37,730 bases of DNA from Bacteroidales bacterium (lineage in GTDB: Bacteria > Bacteroidota > Bacteroidia > Bacteroidales > P3): positions 1 to 37,730 of the forward strand of contig JAFWZP010000115.1 in NCBI GenBank assembly GCA_017522255.1, given 5' to 3'. The stretch's first letter is position 1; the number at the start of each line of letters is the position of its first letter. This document shows positions 8,711-17,440 of this stretch, piece by piece. Both the position numbers and the translations under genes were made by a program. The notes beneath the pieces were generated by a model that saw only the letters and a list, made by a program, of their open reading frames with translations, was not told where the DNA came from and did not search any database.

Positions 8711-9044
8711 AAAAAAATATTTCGCACAAAAAAGGGAAAAAAAGATGAAATTTATCTGTTTTTTTGGTTGAAAAACGTGTTTTTCTACTTTTTCTGTATA
8801 TCTTTTTGTAATAGTGAAAGATATGATGTTTTTACGGTGATATTGCAATGTTGTTGTAATGTTGCCGCAAAAAGTATTGCAAAGTCCAGTAAGAGTCATT
8901 GCGATGGTTTGTTTTTTTCTTGCGATGATGATGCAAAAAGCATACAAGAAAAAATATTTATCCACGGAGTGTGTTCTTATGAAGATTGAGAATTGCTGAT
9001 AATAAGAATATTAAGTGGGAGGGAAGGAGAGGTGAATAAATAAA
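8711..9044. other. AT-rich gap between sstT and tRNA-Leu
   Basis: About 330 bp of mostly poly-A/T-interrupted DNA. A 73-codon frame at 8768-8989 has no start-region signal and a low-complexity, cysteine-rich translation, so I do not call it. Repeated words with TTGC and GTTG are visible but nothing definite. Confidence 0.5.
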
Positions 9045-9074
9045 AAAAGGAGAAAAATTTCTTTTTCTCCTTTT
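9045..9074 (-). terminator. Terminator of tRNA-Leu
   Basis: A perfect 13-bp stem (9045-9057 with 9062-9074) and a 4-nt loop, directly after the tRNA on the minus strand. A- and T-runs on both sides mean it can work in both directions, so it may also stop read-through from sstT. Confidence 0.85.
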
Positions 9075-9077
9075 CAG

Positions 9078-9161
9078 TACCCGGGGCCGGGATCGAACCG
9101 GCACGAGTGTAACCTCATTGGTTTTTGAGACCAACGCGTCTACCAATTCCGCCACCTGGGC
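9078..9161 (-). tRNA. tRNA-Leu (CAA anticodon)
   Basis: Minus strand starts GCCCAGGTGGCGGAATTGG and has the D-loop GG, anticodon stem TTGGT/ACCAA with loop CTCAAAA (anticodon CAA, reads UUG), a long variable arm typical of class II tRNA-Leu, and the T-arm GCCGG-TTCGATC-CCGGC. Length 84 nt with discriminator A; CCA is not encoded. The acceptor stem has a G-U at 1-72 and an A-C mismatch at 5-68. Confidence 0.95.
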
Positions 9162-9199
9162 ATCGTTTCGGAGGCTGTCTTTTGCCTCATTTGCGGTTG

Positions 9200-9231
9200 C
9201 AAAATTACGAACTTTTTTTGAACTGACCAAA
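9200..9231 (-). promoter_or_regulatory. Promoter of tRNA-Leu
   Basis: On the minus strand, TTTG (9231-9228), 20-nt spacer, TAATTTTG (9207-9200). A full match to the Bacteroidota form about 40 nt before the tRNA. Confidence 0.75.
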
Positions 9232-9271
9232 TAAAATTTGATTTTTTTTTCGCAGAATGAAAAAAAAGTAG

Positions 9272-9279
9272 TAATTTTG
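9272..9279 (+). promoter_or_regulatory. -7 box TAATTTTG of prs
   Basis: Matches TAnnTTTG and lies 22 nt before the prs start codon, so the 5' leader must be very short. A T-run ending in TTTC at about 9248-9251, 20 nt upstream, could serve as the -33 region. Confidence 0.6.
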
Positions 9280-9301
9280 CAAAGTCAAAAAAACAAATAA
9301 A

Positions 9302-10285
9302 ATGCAGTTAGACACTAAGGATCAGGTATGTATATTTTCGGGACGTGCTACAGAAGCATTAGCACGCAAAGTTGCCGAAAAATATGGTAGCGAATTGGGA
9401 AATTCGGTGGTTTTTCAATACGCTGATGGTGAATTTCAGCCATCTTTTGAGCAAACTATTCGTGGAAGAAAGGTATTTATCGTGCAAAGTACTATCCCTC
9501 CGACAGATAACCTATTTGAACTGTTGATGATGATAGATGCCGCCAAGCGTGCTTCGGCTTTGCAAGTGATAGCCGTAATACCTTATTATGGTTTTGCACG
9601 CCAAGACCGCAAAGATAAACCGCATATTCCGCTTACAGCTCGTTTGATAGCTGATATGCTTCAAGCAGCAGGTGTGGATAGAATAATAACAATGGATTTG
9701 CACGCCGACCAAATTCAAGGTTTCTTCAAGGTACCTTTGGATCACTTATTTGGTTCGTCGTTGTTTATGCCCTACATTCGTTCGTTGGACATTCCTACAG
9801 AAGATATTTTGTTCGCTTCTCCCGACTTGGGCGGTTCGCGTAGAGCCGGTATGTATGCAAAAACGTTGGGTAATAGCTTTGTGATATGCTACAAACAACG
9901 CAACAAACCTAACGAAATAGGTATAATGAAACTTATAGGTGATGTAAAAGACAAGCATGTGATATTGCTCGACGATATTATCGATACAGGTAGCACTATG
10001 GTTAAAGCTGCTCAATTGATAAAGGAAAGCGGTGCAAAGAGTGTTCGTGCTATGATTACTCACCCAGTGTTGAGTGGTGATGCAATAGATAAAATCGAAA
10101 ATTCGTGCTTAGAAGAACTTGTAGTAAGCGACACAATACCATTGAAACGTCCATCGGATAAGATACATGTATTATCTACCGATTGGTTGCTTGCCGAAGC
10201 TATTCGCCGTATTGTAAACTATGAGTCTATCAACGACTTGTACGAAACTACAATTCACCATAAAGGAGTAATTGAAAGGTTGTAA
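9302..10285 (+). CDS. prs: Ribose-phosphate pyrophosphokinase (PRPP synthetase)
   Basis: Makes 5-phosphoribosyl 1-diphosphate from ribose 5-phosphate and ATP, feeding purine, pyrimidine, NAD, His and Trp synthesis in the cytoplasm. At 327 residues it has the family length. Visible marks: the N-terminal QYADGEFQPSFEQTIRG region, the ATP-binding PYYGFARQDRKDKP stretch, TMDLHADQIQGFF, and the PRPP-binding loop LLDDIIDTGSTM near residues 220-231. ATG 9302 follows the -7 box closely. rplY follows after 57 nt without an obvious terminator, so the two may be co-transcribed. Confidence 0.96.
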   Translation: MQLDTKDQVCIFSGRATEALARKVAEKYGSELGNSVVFQYADGEFQPSFEQTIRGRKVFIVQSTIPPTDNLFELLMMIDAAKRASALQVIAVIPYYGFARQDRKDKPHIPLTARLIADMLQAAGVDRIITMDLHADQIQGFFKVPLDHLFGSSLFMPYIRSLDIPTEDILFASPDLGGSRRAGMYAKTLGNSFVICYKQRNKPNEIGIMKLIGDVKDKHVILLDDIIDTGSTMVKAAQLIKESGAKSVRAMITHPVLSGDAIDKIENSCLEELVVSDTIPLKRPSDKIHVLSTDWLLAEAIRRIVNYESINDLYETTIHHKGVIERL

Positions 10286-10342
10286 GGTGTTACACCTTTG
10301 TTTAAATAAATAATTGTTTAATAAATTAAAAAGAAAAAAACG

Positions 10343-10915
10343 ATGAAAATAGTATCGATGAGTGGTTCTCTTCGCGAGAACGTAGGGAAAAAGGATGCTA
10401 AAGCATTGCGTCGTCAAGACCGCGTACCATGCGTTATGTATGGAAAAACAGAACAAATAATGTTTTCTGTTCCTCAAGTTGAATTTAAGCCTCTTGTGTT
10501 TACACCGGAAGCTGCTTACGTTGAAATAGAAATCAACGGACAAAAGAGAATGGCAATGTTGAAAGACATTGAATACCATCCTGTAACAGAAAATATTATG
10601 CACGCTGATTTTTACGAACTAAGCGACGACAAACCAATCGTAATGTCGATACCTGTATATTTGACAGGTACATCGGTAGGTGTTATGAAAGGTGGTAAAG
10701 CAGTTTTGAAAATCAAACGTTTAAAAGTAAAAGCGTTGCCTGCTAACATGCCGGAAAAGATAGTGTTGGATATTACCAACTTAGATCTTTTGCAAGGTAT
10801 AAAGGTTCAAGACGTTGCTACTGACAATTTTGATTTATTGGACGTTAAGAGCAGTGTAGTTGTTTACATTAAATCTACAAGAGCTGCTGCAGCTGCTGCT
10901 GAAGCCGCTAAGTAA
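10343..10915 (+). CDS. rplY: 50S ribosomal protein L25, CTC (general stress) form
   Basis: Binds 5S rRNA in the large ribosomal subunit. The 190 residues comprise an N-terminal L25 domain (about 1-95, with RRQDRVPCVMYG and the KDIEYHPVTENIMHADF segment) and the C-terminal TL5/CTC domain (about 96-180), so this is the long form and not the short E. coli type. The tail is alanine-rich (AAAAAAEAAK). ATG 10343 follows an A-rich leader. A clear terminator follows at 10939-10973. Confidence 0.95.
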   Translation: MKIVSMSGSLRENVGKKDAKALRRQDRVPCVMYGKTEQIMFSVPQVEFKPLVFTPEAAYVEIEINGQKRMAMLKDIEYHPVTENIMHADFYELSDDKPIVMSIPVYLTGTSVGVMKGGKAVLKIKRLKVKALPANMPEKIVLDITNLDLLQGIKVQDVATDNFDLLDVKSSVVVYIKSTRAAAAAAEAAK

Positions 10916-10938
10916 TTTTTTTTGTACAACGAAACGGA

Positions 10939-10973
10939 AAAAGAGTCATGAGATATGCGCATGGCTCTTTTTT
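10939..10973 (+). terminator. Rho-independent terminator of rplY
   Basis: A 12-bp stem (10939-10950 with 10960-10971, one G-U pair) with a 9-nt loop and a T run. Its right arm contains the ATG at 10961-10963 and its loop contains the ATG at 10955, which argues against both as starts of the next gene. Confidence 0.88.
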
Positions 10974-10993
10974 GTTGCTTTGATATTGAAACA

Positions 10994-11692
10994 ATGAAGT
11001 ATAAGTATATTTTATTTGATCTCGATCGAACATTGTGGGATTTTCAGGCCAATAGTTTTCAAACCTTTAAAGAAATGTACGAAAACTATGATTTAGGCAC
11101 GTTGTGCAATACCACGTTCGATAATTTTTATTCACAATATAAGTCCATCAATGCAGTGTTGTGGGATATGTATAGACAAGGAACATTGTTGAAGGAGGTT
11201 CTTTACGTGAAACGCTTTTCGCTTACATTGGAGCACTTTGGTGTGATGGATAACTCTGAACTATCACGACAATTGGGCGACTTTTATGTGTTGGAAGGCC
11301 CTAAGAAAACGGCTCTTGTAGATGGCGCTCGAGAATTGTTGGATTATATGTATGCAAAACACTATCCTATGTATATCGTATCAAATGGTTTTAAGGAAGT
11401 ACAAAACGAAAAGATTAAAACATCGAACATCGACAAGTATTTCAAGAAAGTATATTTGTCGGAAGATATAGGTTATCAAAAGCCTAATAGAAAAATATTT
11501 GATGCGATATTGAACGATTTGAATGCCTCACCATCGGATTGTGTGATGATTGGCGACGACTATGCTGTGGATATAGTAGGAGCTCGCAGTGCCGACATCG
11601 ACCAAATATATTACAACCCCGAAGGTATAAAGCACCCCATTCGGCCTACTTGTGAAGTAAAGCACCTTGCCGAGATAATAAATATACTATAG
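10994..11692 (+). CDS. HAD-superfamily hydrolase, YjjG-like nucleotidase/phosphatase
   Basis: A 232-residue cytoplasmic phosphatase of the YjjG/noncanonical pyrimidine nucleotidase type. HAD motifs are in order: motif I FDLDRTLWDF with nucleophile Asp9 and Asp11, motif II VSNGF, the motif III lysine in QKPNRKIF, and motif IV MIGDDYAVDIVGA. A helical cap lies between motifs I and II. A longer frame opens at 10955, but that ATG lies in the rplY terminator loop, and the family match begins at MKYKYILFDLDRT, so 10994 is the better start. The real substrate cannot be told from sequence; YjjG members act on nucleoside monophosphates. Confidence 0.87.
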   Translation: MKYKYILFDLDRTLWDFQANSFQTFKEMYENYDLGTLCNTTFDNFYSQYKSINAVLWDMYRQGTLLKEVLYVKRFSLTLEHFGVMDNSELSRQLGDFYVLEGPKKTALVDGARELLDYMYAKHYPMYIVSNGFKEVQNEKIKTSNIDKYFKKVYLSEDIGYQKPNRKIFDAILNDLNASPSDCVMIGDDYAVDIVGARSADIDQIYYNPEGIKHPIRPTCEVKHLAEIINIL

Positions 11693-11755
11693 TATTTTCC
11701 CGATGTATGTGTGCAAATATTTTTGGAAAAAGTTTTATATGTGAGATTTTTTTTT

Positions 11756-11763
11756 TATCTTTG
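11756..11763 (+). promoter_or_regulatory. -7 box TATCTTTG upstream of aspA
   Basis: Matches TAnnTTTG, with a T-rich -33 region (TTTT at 11733-11736, 19-nt spacer). It predicts a transcript start near 11770 and a leader of about 300 nt before aspA. Confidence 0.6.
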
Positions 11764-11769
11764 CAACCG

Positions 11770-12074
11770 ATTTGTTGGTGAAAATATATCATAATATCGA
11801 TTATAAGATACAGATAAATAGGCAATAGCAGAGTAATGCGGAATTTTTAATCCGCTTGCTGTTGGGCAAAAAAGGAATATGGTAGGGGAGTATTATGTTA
11901 GTATTTCTCGGCTCTTTCTTATTTTCTGAATCTAAGTTGTGATATTTTTTTATTGATTCTTTGTAGTAGAAGTTAATAATAAAGATAGTAGCATTAATTA
12001 TTGAACCGAGAGGTTTGTATAGTGTTGTTATCGAGAAAGTAAAATAATAATATAAATAAAAACAAATATAAGTT
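11770..12074 (+). promoter_or_regulatory. Long aspA leader with hairpins; possible regulatory RNA
   Basis: About 300 nt of untranslated DNA between the -7 box and aspA. A two-part hairpin is visible at about 11822-11867: CAATAGC pairs with GCTGTTG outside, and GCGGA pairs with TCCGC around an 8-nt loop inside, separated by an asymmetric internal loop. Two further G-rich and pyrimidine-rich segments follow (GGTAGGGGAG, TCTCGGCTCTTTC). No ORF of note and no riboswitch that I recognise. It may be a structured leader or a separate small RNA. Confidence 0.4.
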
Positions 12075-13481
12075 ATGGCAAATTATCGTATAGAAAGCGA
12101 TTTATTAGGACCTCGCGAGGTTCCTGCTGAAGCTCTTTATGGAGTTCAAACATTACGCGGTATGGAAAACTTCCACATCAGTGGAGCAAAATTAAGCGAT
12201 TATCCAAGTTTCATTAAAGGATTGGCAATTACAAAGAAAGCTGCTGCTATTGCTAACGAAAAAGTTGGAATGGTAACAAAAGAACAATGTGATGCTATCG
12301 TTAAAGCTTGTGATGAATTGTTGGAAGGTAAACATCACGAACACTTCCCTGTGGATATGATTCAAGGTGGTGCCGGTACTTCTACTAACATGAATGCTAA
12401 CGAAGTTATAGCTAACCGTGCATTGGAAATAATGGGTAAAGAACGTGGACAATATGAATTCTGTTCTCCTAACGACCACGTAAACGGTTCGCAATCTACT
12501 AACGATGCTTATCCTTGTGGTATTCACATGGCTATGTACATGGAACACTTGGAATTCATCGGTCATATTGAAATGGTTATCGAATCTTTGGAAAAGAAAG
12601 CTAAAGAATTCGAACGCATTATAAAAATGGGTCGTACTCAATTGCAAGACGCTGTTCCTATGACATTGGGACAAACTTTCGGCGGTTTCGCTGCTACTCT
12701 TCGTCTTGAAGTTGAAAACCTTAAAGCTGCTGCTCAAGAATTCCTAGTAGTAAACATGGGTGCTACTGCTATCGGAACAGGTATTTGCTCGCTTCCTGGC
12801 TACAGCAAACATTGTATCGACGCTCTTCGCGAAATAACAGGATGGGATATTACTTTGGCAGAAAACTTGATTGAAGCTACTTCTTCTACTGCTTGCTTAG
12901 TTCAATATTCTTCTGCTTTGAAACGTTTGAGCATCAGAACAAACAAAATATGCAACGACTTGCGTTTGATGAGCTCGGGTCCTCGTTGTGGTTTACACGA
13001 AATCCACTTGCCTGAACGTCAACCGGGTTCTTCTATCATGCCGGGTAAAGTAAACCCTGTTATTCCTGAAGTAATGAACCAAATCAACTACAAAGTTATT
13101 GGTAACGACGCTTGCATAACTATAGCTGCTGACAACGCTCAACTTGAATTGAACGTTATGGAACCTGTTATGGTTTACTCGTTATTCGAATCTATCGAAA
13201 TATTGAGAAATGGTTTCGATACATTGCGTACTTTCTGTATAGATGGTATCGTTGCTGACGAAAAACGTTGTCGCGACTTAGTTGAAGGTTCTATCGGAAT
13301 CGTTACTATGCTTAACCCAATCATCGGCTACAAACAATCTACTAAGATTGCTAAAGAAGCTGCCGAAACAGGACGTGGCGTTTACGAACTTGTTTTGGAA
13401 CACAAATTATTGACAAAAGAACAATTAGATAAAATATTGGTTCCCGAAAACATGATTGAACCGGTTGAAATAAAATTATAA
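12075..13481 (+). CDS. aspA: Aspartate ammonia-lyase
   Basis: Reversible conversion of L-aspartate to fumarate and ammonia in the cytoplasm. Belongs to the fumarase/aspartase superfamily; 468 residues is the usual length. Visible marks: RIESDLLGPREVPAEALYGVQT at the N-terminus, GGAGTSTNMNANEVIANRA, the GRTQLQDAVPMTLGQ active-site segment, and the superfamily signature GSSIMPGKVNP at residues 318-328 on the mobile catalytic loop. Fumarase class II is the alternative, but the N-terminus and these segments read as aspartase. Codon choice is strongly biased (GAA, AAC, GCT), which suggests high expression. In anaerobic Bacteroidales, fumarate feeds fumarate respiration; its role here is inferred. 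Confidence 0.93.
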   Translation: MANYRIESDLLGPREVPAEALYGVQTLRGMENFHISGAKLSDYPSFIKGLAITKKAAAIANEKVGMVTKEQCDAIVKACDELLEGKHHEHFPVDMIQGGAGTSTNMNANEVIANRALEIMGKERGQYEFCSPNDHVNGSQSTNDAYPCGIHMAMYMEHLEFIGHIEMVIESLEKKAKEFERIIKMGRTQLQDAVPMTLGQTFGGFAATLRLEVENLKAAAQEFLVVNMGATAIGTGICSLPGYSKHCIDALREITGWDITLAENLIEATSSTACLVQYSSALKRLSIRTNKICNDLRLMSSGPRCGLHEIHLPERQPGSSIMPGKVNPVIPEVMNQINYKVIGNDACITIAADNAQLELNVMEPVMVYSLFESIEILRNGFDTLRTFCIDGIVADEKRCRDLVEGSIGIVTMLNPIIGYKQSTKIAKEAAETGRGVYELVLEHKLLTKEQLDKILVPENMIEPVEIKL

Positions 13482-13531
13482 TTGTTGTTGATTGATAATA
13501 GTTTTTTAGAATTTAAACATATTAATTTACG

Positions 13532-13567
13532 AGAGGGTGTCGATAAAAAGACATCCTCTTTTTTTGT
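13532..13567 (+). terminator. Rho-independent terminator of aspA
   Basis: A 10-bp stem (13532-13541 with 13550-13559, one G-U pair), loop GATAAAAA-like, then at least six T. Lies 50 nt after the aspA stop. Confidence 0.92.
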
Positions 13568-13622
13568 CCTGCTGTCTCCAAACACTCGGCCTAATATTTT
13601 CCGATAAAATCAGTGCTCTCTA

Positions 13623-13654
13623 TTTGTTTGTTTTGCAGAAATTTATTACCTTTG
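13623..13654 (+). promoter_or_regulatory. Promoter of ileS
   Basis: TTTG (13623-13626), 20-nt spacer, TACCTTTG (13647-13654): a full consensus match about 95 nt before the start codon. Confidence 0.75.
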
Positions 13655-13749
13655 TACGTCATTATCATAATGCTAAAACTTGGTTATGGTATTGAATATT
13701 AGATAAAAAACGAACAAAAAGATTTACATAACGATAAAAAAATATATTT

Positions 13750-16700
13750 ATGTCGGCAAAGTATAACGAATATAAACAGCTAAATCTTGCCCAAATAGGA
13801 GACGAAGTGCGTAAATTTTGGGAAGAAAATCAAACTTTCGACAAGAGTTTGAAACAAAGTGAAGGTCATCCATCTTTTGTATTCTTTGAAGGTCCTCCTT
13901 CTGCTAACGGACAACCTGGTATTCACCATGTGATGGCAAGAACCATAAAAGATATTTTTTGTCGTTATAAAACCCAGAAAGGTTTTTACGTAAAGCGTAA
14001 AGCCGGTTGGGATACTCATGGTTTACCTGTAGAACTTGGTGTGGAAAAGAATCTTGGTATAACCAAAGAAGATATAGGTAAGAAGATATCGGTAGACGAC
14101 TATAACCGTGCTTGTCGCGAAGAGGTGATGAAATATAAAGACCTTTGGGACGAGCTAACTAAAAAGATGGGGTATTGGGTAGACCTTAACGACCCCTACA
14201 TAACTTTCGAGAATGAATATATCGAAACTCTTTGGTACTTGCTTTCGGTATTGTATAAGAAAGGTTTGCTTTACAAGGGTTATACCATTCAACCCTATAG
14301 TCCGGCTGCAGGTACAGGCTTAAGTTCGCACGAGCTTAATATGCCCGGCTGCTACCGCGATGTGAAAGATACCACATGTACAGCACAATTCAAGGTGGTG
14401 GACAGCGAAAACGCTATAGTGAAAGACATTCAAGCTAAGGCAGCTGAACAATTCCGAAACAACCTTTACATATTGGCTTGGACCACTACTCCGTGGACAT
14501 TGCCTTCCAACACTGCTCTTTGTGTTGGTCCTAAGATTGACTATGTGGCAGTAGAAACTTTCAATCCTTACAATGGTAGTCCTATGGTATGCTTGTTGGC
14601 CAAAGCCAGAGTGGCTGCTTACTTTGATGCCAAAGGCTTAGACGCTTCGTTTGAAGACTACAAAGCCGGCGACAAAGTGGTGCCTTACCGTGTGATAGCC
14701 GAATACAAAGGTACCGACTTGTTGGATATCCATTACGAACAATTGTTCCCATGGGTAGACCCTGTATCGATGGACGAAAACAAGAAGTTGCACAACTGCA
14801 AGCACGAAGCCTTTCGCGTAATCCCAGGTGACTATGTTACTACCGACGATGGTACTGGTATAGTGCATATAGCTCCTACTTTTGGCGCCGACGATGCCAA
14901 GGTGGCCAAAGCTGCAGGAATACCTTCGCTGTTTATGATAAACAAAAAGGACGAAACTCGCCCAATGGTTGACCTTAGCGGTAAGTTTTGGTTGATGGAC
15001 GAACTCAACGACGACTTTGTTAAGGAGTTTGTACACGTAGATGAATACAAGGAATATCAAGGTCAATGGGTGAAGAATGCCTACGACCCTCAGTTTACTA
15101 CCAATGGAAAGTATGATGAAGCAGCTGCTGCTAAAGCCGAAAACTTGGACGTTCGCTTGTGTATAATGCTTAAGATGCAGAACAAGGTGTTCAAGATAGA
15201 GAAACATACACACAGCTACCCACACTGCTGGCGTACCGACAAGCCTGTGCTTTACTACCCATTGGATAGCTGGTTTATACGCACCACATCGCTTAAGGAT
15301 AGAATGATAGAGCTGAACAAGACTATCAACTGGAAGCCCGAAGCTACCGGTAGTGGTCGTTTTGGCAACTGGCTTGAAAACCTTGTGGACTGGAACCTAA
15401 GCCGTTCGCGTTATTGGGGTACACCTCTTCCTATATGGCGTACAGAAGATGGCAAAGAAGAAATATGTATAGGTAGCGTTGAGCAGTTGCGTACTGAGAT
15501 AGACAAATCCATAGCAGCAGGCTTTATGAAAGATAATCCTTACAAGTCTGCCGACTATAAGTCTTTCGACCTTCACCGCCCATATATCGACAATGTAGTG
15601 CTTGTATCGCCAAGTGGCGAAAAGATGTATCGCGAAACAGACCTTATAGATGTATGGTTCGATAGCGGTGCTATGCCTTTCGCTCAATACCACTATATGG
15701 GTCAAGAAGGTTTTATGACCAACAAGATATTCCCTGCCGACTTTATAGCCGAAGGTGTGGATCAAACCCGTGGTTGGTTCTTTACCCTACATGCTATTGC
15801 CACTATGGTGTTCGACTCGGTGGCTTATAAAAATGTTGTTTCTAATGGTTTGGTATTGGATAAGAACGGCAACAAGATGTCCAAACGTTTGGGCAACGCT
15901 GTAGACCCATTCGAAACCATTGCCAAATATGGCCCCGATGCCACTCGTTGGTATATGATTACAAACTCGCAACCTTGGGACAACCTTAAGTTTGACCTTG
16001 AGGGTGTGGACGAAGTTCGCCGCAAACTATTTGGAACTCTATATAACACTTATAGTTTCTTTGCACTATATGCCAACATAGATGGTTTCACTTATAGCGA
16101 AGCCGACTTGCCAATAGAGCAACGTCCCGAAATAGATCGTTGGATTCTTTCGGAACTAAATACATTGGTTAAGAATGTGGATAACTACTACAACGACTAT
16201 GAACCTACCAAGGCAGGCCGCGAAATACAAGACTTTGTAGACGCTTATTTGAGCAACTGGTATGTGCGTTTGTGTCGCCGTCGTTTCTGGAAAGGCGAAT
16301 ATATCGAAGATAAAATATCGGCTTACCAAACACTTTACACCTGCTTGGAAACCTTGTCGAGGTTGATGGCTCCTATAGCTCCTTTCTTTGGCGAACGCTT
16401 GTTCTGCGACCTCAACTCGGTATCGGGTCGTTTGAAAGTGGAATCGGTTCACCATGCTGCTTTCCCTGTAGCCGACGAAACTATTATAGATAAGGCTTTG
16501 GAAGAACGTATGCAGTTGGCTCAACAAATATCCTCGATGGTGCTTTCTTTGCGTAAAAAGACAAACATACGTGTACGTCAGCCCCTTGCCAAGATTATGA
16601 TACCCGAAAGCAACGAGCGTATAAAAGAACAAATCAACGCTGTTAGCAACCTTATATGCTCCGAAGTAAACGTAAAAGAAATAGAGTTTATGGAGGCTTC

Positions 16701-17244
16701 GAACAACATATTGGTAAAACGTATCAAACCAAACTTCAAGACTTTGGGACCTAAATACGGAAAGATAATGAAAGCCATATCGGCAGCTGTAGCCAACTTC
16801 TCGCAAGAAGATATAGCTAAGATTGAAGTAGAAGGCAAATATAATTTCGAAGTAGAGGGTCAGCCTGTAGAGTTGTTGATAAGCGATGTAGAGATAGCCA
16901 CTCAAGATATTCCGGGTTGGGTAGTGGCCAACGAAGGCAGCCTGACCGTGGCTTTGGATATAACTATATCTAAGGAATTGAAAGAAGAAGGTATAGCTCG
17001 CGAGCTTGTAAACCGCATTCAAAACATACGTAAGGATAGCGATTTTGAAGTTACCGACAAAATACTTGTAGACCTTGGTGCCAATGCCGAATGGAACGAT
17101 GCCGTGAAGAACTATATGGACTACATCTGTTCCGAAACCCTTACTGCTACTCTAAGTTTGGTAGACTCTGTGGCTTCGGCTGACAAGCAAAGCATCGAAA
17201 TCATAGATGGTATGCCGGTTGATGTATGGGTAAGAAAGGCTTAA
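13750..17244 (+). CDS. ileS: Isoleucine-tRNA ligase, type 2 (IleRS2), with GIHH in place of HxGH
   Basis: Charges tRNA-Ile with isoleucine; cytoplasmic class Ia synthetase, 1164 residues. It has the catalytic Rossmann fold, the CP1 editing domain (AWTTTPWTLPSNTALCVG near residues 243-260), the WYVRLCRRRFWKG anticodon-side segment and the KMSKR loop (residues 709-713, KMSKRLGN). KMSKR and the long C-terminal extension point to the eukaryote-like IleRS2 lineage. The N-terminal signature normally reads HxGH. Here residues 57-60 are Gly-Ile-His-His, that is GxHH, with first and third positions swapped. IleRS2 enzymes are generally less sensitive to mupirocin, and GxHH forms have been described as strongly resistant; whether this one is resistant is inference. 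Own promoter at 13623-13654. Confidence 0.96.
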   Translation: MSAKYNEYKQLNLAQIGDEVRKFWEENQTFDKSLKQSEGHPSFVFFEGPPSANGQPGIHHVMARTIKDIFCRYKTQKGFYVKRKAGWDTHGLPVELGVEKNLGITKEDIGKKISVDDYNRACREEVMKYKDLWDELTKKMGYWVDLNDPYITFENEYIETLWYLLSVLYKKGLLYKGYTIQPYSPAAGTGLSSHELNMPGCYRDVKDTTCTAQFKVVDSENAIVKDIQAKAAEQFRNNLYILAWTTTPWTLPSNTALCVGPKIDYVAVETFNPYNGSPMVCLLAKARVAAYFDAKGLDASFEDYKAGDKVVPYRVIAEYKGTDLLDIHYEQLFPWVDPVSMDENKKLHNCKHEAFRVIPGDYVTTDDGTGIVHIAPTFGADDAKVAKAAGIPSLFMINKKDETRPMVDLSGKFWLMDELNDDFVKEFVHVDEYKEYQGQWVKNAYDPQFTTNGKYDEAAAAKAENLDVRLCIMLKMQNKVFKIEKHTHSYPHCWRTDKPVLYYPLDSWFIRTTSLKDRMIELNKTINWKPEATGSGRFGNWLENLVDWNLSRSRYWGTPLPIWRTEDGKEEICIGSVEQLRTEIDKSIAAGFMKDNPYKSADYKSFDLHRPYIDNVVLVSPSGEKMYRETDLIDVWFDSGAMPFAQYHYMGQEGFMTNKIFPADFIAEGVDQTRGWFFTLHAIATMVFDSVAYKNVVSNGLVLDKNGNKMSKRLGNAVDPFETIAKYGPDATRWYMITNSQPWDNLKFDLEGVDEVRRKLFGTLYNTYSFFALYANIDGFTYSEADLPIEQRPEIDRWILSELNTLVKNVDNYYNDYEPTKAGREIQDFVDAYLSNWYVRLCRRRFWKGEYIEDKISAYQTLYTCLETLSRLMAPIAPFFGERLFCDLNSVSGRLKVESVHHAAFPVADETIIDKALEERMQLAQQISSMVLSLRKKTNIRVRQPLAKIMIPESNERIKEQINAVSNLICSEVNVKEIEFMEASNNILVKRIKPNFKTLGPKYGKIMKAISAAVANFSQEDIAKIEVEGKYNFEVEGQPVELLISDVEIATQDIPGWVVANEGSLTVALDITISKELKEEGIARELVNRIQNIRKDSDFEVTDKILVDLGANAEWNDAVKNYMDYICSETLTATLSLVDSVASADKQSIEIIDGMPVDVWVRKA

Positions 17245-17264
17245 TAACAATCTTTTGCAGATAG

Positions 17265-17426
17265 ATGAAAAACAAAAAAGATAAATTGGTGTTAATAACG
17301 GCAGTCTGTTCACTGCCGTTATTTGTATTGTATCAGGTGTTCCGCACTCCGTTTTGGGCTGTGGTGTCAGATATTTCGCTGGTGATATTGGCAATACTTA
17401 TAATAGGCAGAATTATTAAACCATAA
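17265..17426 (+). CDS. Small membrane protein, 53 residues
   Basis: An ATG frame beginning MKNKKDKLVLITAV, with a basic N-terminus, then two hydrophobic segments (about residues 8-24 and 32-50), ending GRIIKP. It looks like a two-helix inner-membrane protein. It starts 20 nt after the ileS stop, and the next gene starts 14 nt after its own stop, so it fits snugly into an operon. No family recognised. Short size keeps confidence moderate, but hydrophobic pattern and spacing both support it. Confidence 0.6.
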   Translation: MKNKKDKLVLITAVCSLPLFVLYQVFRTPFWAVVSDISLVILAILIIGRIIKP

Positions 17427-17440
17427 AACGTACAACAGTT

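Noticed and set aside
8768-8989. 73-codon frame after sstT
   Set aside because: Low-complexity, cysteine-rich translation, no promoter or homology, AT-rich gap.
10955-10993. Upstream start of the HAD hydrolase
   Set aside because: Lies within the rplY terminator hairpin and adds 13 residues without family match.
16156-17022. 288-codon minus-strand frame inside ileS
   Set aside because: Shadow frame of a long real gene with strong codon bias; no start signal or family motif.
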